A stretch of DNA of 64,000 nt from Otatea glauca. Its lineage: Eukaryota > Streptophyta > Magnoliopsida > Poales > Poaceae. The DNA lies in the NCBI GenBank assembly GCA_036346275.1, contig CM070726.1, positions 27,563,410-27,627,409 of the forward strand, given 5' to 3'. The number at the start of each line of letters is the position of its first letter. Positions within the stretch are counted from its first letter, which is position 1. Shown here piece by piece: positions 60,615 to 64,000 of the stretch. The translations under genes and the position numbers were made by a program. The notes beneath the pieces are model-generated. The model did no database searches and was not told the DNA's origin. It saw nothing but the letters and a program-made list of their open reading frames with translations.

Positions 60615-61150
60615 TCAGAGTCTGGGCCTATCATCGCTATCCAACAACAATAAACCACGCGCATACCGAGCAGATACTTTGCGCAGCCTGTCCGACTTAT
60701 GTGGCATTAGTGCCTCCTCGATCGGGGTCCCTCCAACTAGAGTTTTCTCAATCACGGGTTCCTCAACCAGATTTTCCCTAACAGGGGTGTGTTCGACCAA
60801 GTCCTCCCCGAGTGGAGTAACTCGAACTTCTTCGAGTTGCACTATTATTCCACTTGCCTTTCGAGAGAGAAACTCTTTCTCTAGAAAGACACCATTCCGA
60901 GCGACAAACACTTTCCCTCTTCTCGGTTGTAGAAGTAATATCCTAACGACTCCCTAGGATATCCGACGAAAAAACATTTATCGGATTTGCGTGTGAGTTT
61001 GTCGGACGTCTAATGTTTAACATAAGCATCACAACCAAAAATTTTTAGAAAAGACAAACTAGAACTCTTTCCAGTCCACATTTCATATGGTGTCTTATCT
61101 ACAGATTTAGATGGTACCTTGTTTAGTGTGAAAGCTGTAGTTTCTAGAGC
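60615..61150 (-). pseudogene. Copia integrase C-terminal part and linker, broken
   Basis: From 61150 leftwards, fragments in several frames read AFTLNKVPSKSVDKTPYEMW, then SFLKIFGCDAYV and KCFFVGYP, the usual end of copia integrase. The frame at 60911-60615 carries VFVARNGVFLEKEFLS followed by an acidic linker and PHKSDRLRKVS. The gene is cut at 61155 by gypsy element I, and the catalytic DDE core lies off-window. Confidence 0.85.
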
Positions 61151-61155
61151 GTAAC

Positions 61156-61566
61156 TGTGGAATATAGGAACCAGGGGGTCCTAAAGGGATATACCCTAAA
61201 GGAATTTGAACTTATGTTTAGTAAGATAGATAAAGATGTAAACTCTATCCTGTAACCGACTAGAATCTTGTAACCAATCGGAATTTCATAACCGATTGGG
61301 ACTCTGTAAGCCGACCTACCTCCCACTATATAAGAGGTAGGGCAGGCGGCGACATAAAAAAGATCATCCAACTATCCAAGCCCAGAGCACATAGCGCTTT
61401 GAGCAACTTTAGATCTAAGAGATCCAAATAATCCTAGCACATAGGATTAGGGTATTACCTCCATCACTGAGGGCCTGAACCTGTATAATTCCCTGTCTTG
61501 TGTGACCTTTGAGTTTGAGATCGAGCGCCTATCCCATAATTTCATTGCCGACTACAAAAGTCGACA
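61156..61566 (+). repeat. 5' LTR of element I
   Basis: TGTGGAATATAGG to GTCGACA. A TATATAAG box lies near 61337, and a polyadenylation-like stretch follows. The partner LTR is not in the window. Confidence 0.75.
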
Positions 61567-61568
61567 GT

Positions 61569-61585
61569 TGGCGCGCCAGGTAGGG
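61569..61585 (+). other. Primer-binding site of element I
   Basis: TGGCGCGCCAGGTAGGG two bases after the LTR. It is not the iMet type used by B and C. The primer tRNA is not identified here. Confidence 0.75.
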
Positions 61586-61616
61586 TGAGCGCTTCAATCA
61601 AATCTTTACAGACTCA

Positions 61617-61876
61617 ATGGCATCGACCGGCGGATTCATCGCCACCTTCGTCTCCAGCCAGACTTTCTACTTCGGAAGCCTGGATTTCGTCGCCGACACG
61701 CACGGAGAGCTTGTCTGCCTGTTTCAAAGCCAGGTTCAATCTAGCAAAGAACACGACGAACCATCTCAGGTATGCCATTCTGACTAATCTGGAAAATCAG
61801 TCGGCATTAAGAGGAGGGGCTGCGATTTTCGCGGCGTCATCTCAATCGAAGGATAGAAGACCGATCTCCATCAAGA
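61617..61876 (+). pseudogene. Start of gag of element I, truncated
   Basis: The ATG at 61617 begins MASTGGFIATFVSSQTFYFG, a leader-like N-terminus. The frame reaches a TAA near 61790, while a second frame stays open to 61876 (ILTNLENQSALRGGA). A frameshift or stop change is likely. The rest was displaced by insertion of element J. Confidence 0.55.
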
Positions 61877-63488
61877 TGTGAAGGACCGAAATGGCGAACA
61901 GAGGGGGGGTGAATGGTCGCAAATAAAAATTCCCCCAAAATACTCCAACAAAAACCTCGACAAGATCGCTCAAAAGGAATTGTGAAAACCCGAAAAACTA
62001 GACAACTATGTGTACCCCAAGCTTGCATGGATAAGTACCATAAAATATGTGGGGATTTTTGAGTCACAATCCTGGTTGTCTAGTGTCCAAGATAAAGAGG
62101 AATCAATTCAAACTCTTGCTTTTAGAAAGGACATCAATTCAAATCACAAAAGTCACTTTCAGAAAAGCAAAAGCAGAATTCCCAGAACTTGTCCTCAATT
62201 TGCACAGGAGGTTGGTGGGTTCTGTAGCTCACAAAATTTTGAGACTTTTTCTCCCTGTGAGCATCAGAGTCTTGAAGAACTCCACCAAATTTCTCCTCAA
62301 AAAGCCTTACAGAAAAAACACGAAAAATTGAAGAACACAGTCTGGTCAAGAACTTCGAGCAGAACGTTTGGGGCTCGGTTTTCACCTCATGGCGCCCAAA
62401 CGGTACAACAAGTGAACTCCAAAATTTTTCTGCAAGCGGATATCAGAGTCCCTCACCTCCTCCAATCAGAATCACTCAAAAATGATTTTTTTATATTTTT
62501 ACAAAAATCAAACACTGACTGCTGAGCGAAGAACAAGTTCAGAACAAAGTTGGAACTTGAAAGAAAAGATGTTCTCTACTCAATCCAAGAGTGCAAAAGA
62601 GATGTAAAACCATATGAACACACTCAAAACATCCAAGAACAGCAGCATTTAGAAGGAGGGGAGGAAATCCAAATTACTTGAAAGTAAATTGCGGGAATGT
62701 AATTGCGAGAAAGTAAATGCTGAATTTAAATTGCGTAAAGTAAAGACATAATGTAAATGCGCAAAATAAATTCAGAGGTGGATGAATAAAACTTTCATTT
62801 CTGGAAGGGGAGGTTACAAAGCCTCACATTCATGTGGGCAAAGCTCAAATGAGCATCAAAACCTCAACACCTTCAAGGGAAGGAGGCTACCCTCCACCCC
62901 TATTTATACTACTCTTGGGCCACCTACCACCCTTGGATGAGTCCTCAACCCTAGAGTACTCATCTAAGGGCTAGGATTAACCCACACACACAGCCATGCA
63001 AGGGCTAACCCAAAACCCACACACATACCGGGTTTTCTTGCACGGTTTTCAAAGCATACTACCTAGACCCGCTAACCTATCAACTAGACCTCAATCCGAC
63101 GGTCCTCATTGATCCACGCGCATCTAGCTAGCATCATCTCCTTTCCTTGTCTTCTTGACTTGCCGGACTCCGTCTCCGATCATCTTCCGCGATCTCCCAA
63201 CCGTCTGGACCTCCGACGCCTCGCCTAGTCCCGGTCATCCTTCGCCTCACCATGACCTAGCACCGTCGTCCTGCAACCATCAAAAACAAGGAAACTCCTC
63301 ACATAGCAATGCCCACAAAGATGTGCAATAAACCATGCAACTCACCACTACCGTGTCCATACGGCGGTACAACTCAAATTGCTTCATTTTGAAAATCAAT
63401 CCAAATCAAACTCAAACTTGAGCACACCTTGCTCAAATAAAGTCAAATACTCATCACAAACATGGATGGACCTCCACATGGTCCTTCA
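61877..63488 (-). repeat. 3' LTR of element J
   Basis: About 1612 bases. TATAAATA on the minus strand (62901-62908) in AGTATAAATAGGGGTGG is a strong promoter match. The GGGGGGGTGAAT phrase near 61900 is a common copia LTR feature. Overlapping open frames at 62010-62525 are judged spurious. Confidence 0.65.
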
Positions 63489-64000
63489 ATCTCCCCCTTG
63501 ATGAGTATATTGACAAACCACGCAAAAGGCATAAATTTGAGTTTGAAGAAAATGAAGAAGAAAGCAATTTTTAGTTGCAAAGTCAAACTTGGTCCAAAGA
63601 TAGAAATTAAATTAAACCATGACCAAGTTGACGAAGAGGAATTTAGATTTTAGAGTTAAATTTAACAAAGAGCAAGTTTTCAACAAAAACTCTAAAATCC
63701 AACTAAACATGTCAAATGTGATTATGAGATTATGATCCAATGTAAGTAGTAGCATAGTTTTACAAAGATCATAATAACCAAATAAGCATTCACATTTTTA
63801 TCTTTTTAGTGATGCCTTTTCTACGTTATCTCCCCCTTTTGGCAATATAGGCATCAATTTTTTTTTATTTATGCATGAAATGCAATCGAAAGAGCTTTGA
63901 GGATTATCCAATTGATCAAAATGGAAGGATATTACACCAAGCTTGTCAATTTGAAGATGACTAAACTAAGACATGTCCAAGTGCAAATACGAGCTTAGTT
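61877..64000 (-). mobile_element. LTR retrotransposon J, 3' end (minus strand)
   Basis: On the minus strand a purine tract (63503-63489, CATCAAGGGGGAGAT) is followed by an LTR starting TGAAGGACC at 63488 and ending GGTCCTTCACA at 61877, so the ends carry an AAGGACC/GGTCCTT inverted repeat. The candidate target duplication is CAAGA (61872-61876). Bases 63489-64000 are internal, AT-rich and without domains. A second purine-rich block (about 63829-63842) is typical of large copia elements of the SIRE/Maximus kind, but no protein confirms the class. Confidence 0.65.

Larger units (their letters stand above)
57647..61155 (-). mobile_element. Angela-like Ty1/copia element F, 3' part
   Basis: On the minus strand: integrase and linker (61150-60615), reverse transcriptase (about 60480-59667), RNase H (59640-59110), polypurine tract (59100-59091) and a 3' LTR (59089-57647). 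Integrase before RT defines Ty1/copia. The LTR start GTTGGAAATATGCCC is the Angela/BARE-type beginning, with the first T changed. The LTR ends CCCAACA at 57647, with CAATG (57642-57646) as the expected target duplication. The 5' part continues beyond element I, outside the window. Confidence 0.88.
61156..61876 (+). mobile_element. Short-LTR gypsy-type element I, 5' end
   Basis: LTR 61156-61566 (411 bases), PBS at 61569, and the start of gag from 61617, then cut at 61876 by element J. The expected target duplication GTAAC precedes it (61151-61155). The short LTR and non-Met PBS TGGCGCGCCAGGTAGGG are of a type common in grass Ty3/gypsy elements of the Tat/RIRE2 kind; this placement is from memory of the motif. 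It interrupts copia integrase. Confidence 0.75.

Noticed and set aside
62010..62525. 171-codon open frame near the right end
   Set aside because: Within the element J LTR on the antisense strand; no motif.
1..64000. CRISPR arrays, prokaryotic defence or biosynthetic systems, tRNA or rRNA genes
   Set aside because: Repeats here are LTRs, transposon ends and minisatellites. The tRNA-like matches are retroelement primer-binding sites of 12-17 bases, not tRNA genes.

Overview
The window is plant nuclear DNA, almost certainly from a grass (Poaceae). The support is nested long-LTR chromovirus (Tekay-like) retrotransposons, an Angela-type copia relic, a CACTA element with a TNP2-type transposase, a zinc-finger hAT relic, and a host two-component response regulator gene with plant GT-AG introns. 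Nothing bacterial, viral or CRISPR-like is present. The species cannot be fixed from sequence alone. By eye, over 90% of the window is transposable-element DNA.

Layout. 1-3731: 5' LTR and primer-binding site of a minus-strand retrotransposon (B). It sits in an older LTR (A, 3732-5280) that also holds a decayed gypsy tail (H). 5281-34662: a minus-strand CACTA element with a broken transposase at 7453-10558. Its right end carries palindromic subterminal repeats and the terminus CACTACTACAAA. The CACTA is split by a 22.7-kb plus-strand Tekay element (C, 10797-33463, TSD CCTAC). C is itself split inside its integrase by an 11.8-kb relative (D, 17521-29292, TSD CGCAT). 34663-39149 is the only island with a clear host gene: an apparently intact five-exon type-A response regulator (36220-37421) whose promoter and first-exon start are tandemly duplicated. 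39158-57226: a hAT relic interrupted by a tandem pair of about 5.5-kb LTRs without internal region (E, 42211-56454). The second LTR carries a solo LTR (G, 48854-51816, TSD TTCAT). 57235-57517 holds a possible terminal exon of an unidentified gene. 57647-61155: a minus-strand Angela-like copia (F), cut by a short-LTR gypsy (I, 61156-61876), cut in turn by a minus-strand LTR element (J, 61877 to the window end).

The intact response regulator would work in phosphorelay (cytokinin-type) signalling. All transposon coding regions seen are broken. C carries mainly C-to-T nonsense changes, as expected from methylation decay. D instead shows clustered one- and two-base losses at CAG/CTG sites, even between its own two LTRs, which looks more like base-calling error at methylated CHG sites than ordinary decay. 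The most unusual structural signals are two small hairpins at fixed places in LTRs of several families, with stems that appear to covary, and a roughly 200-nt imperfect hairpin in the right arm of the CACTA.
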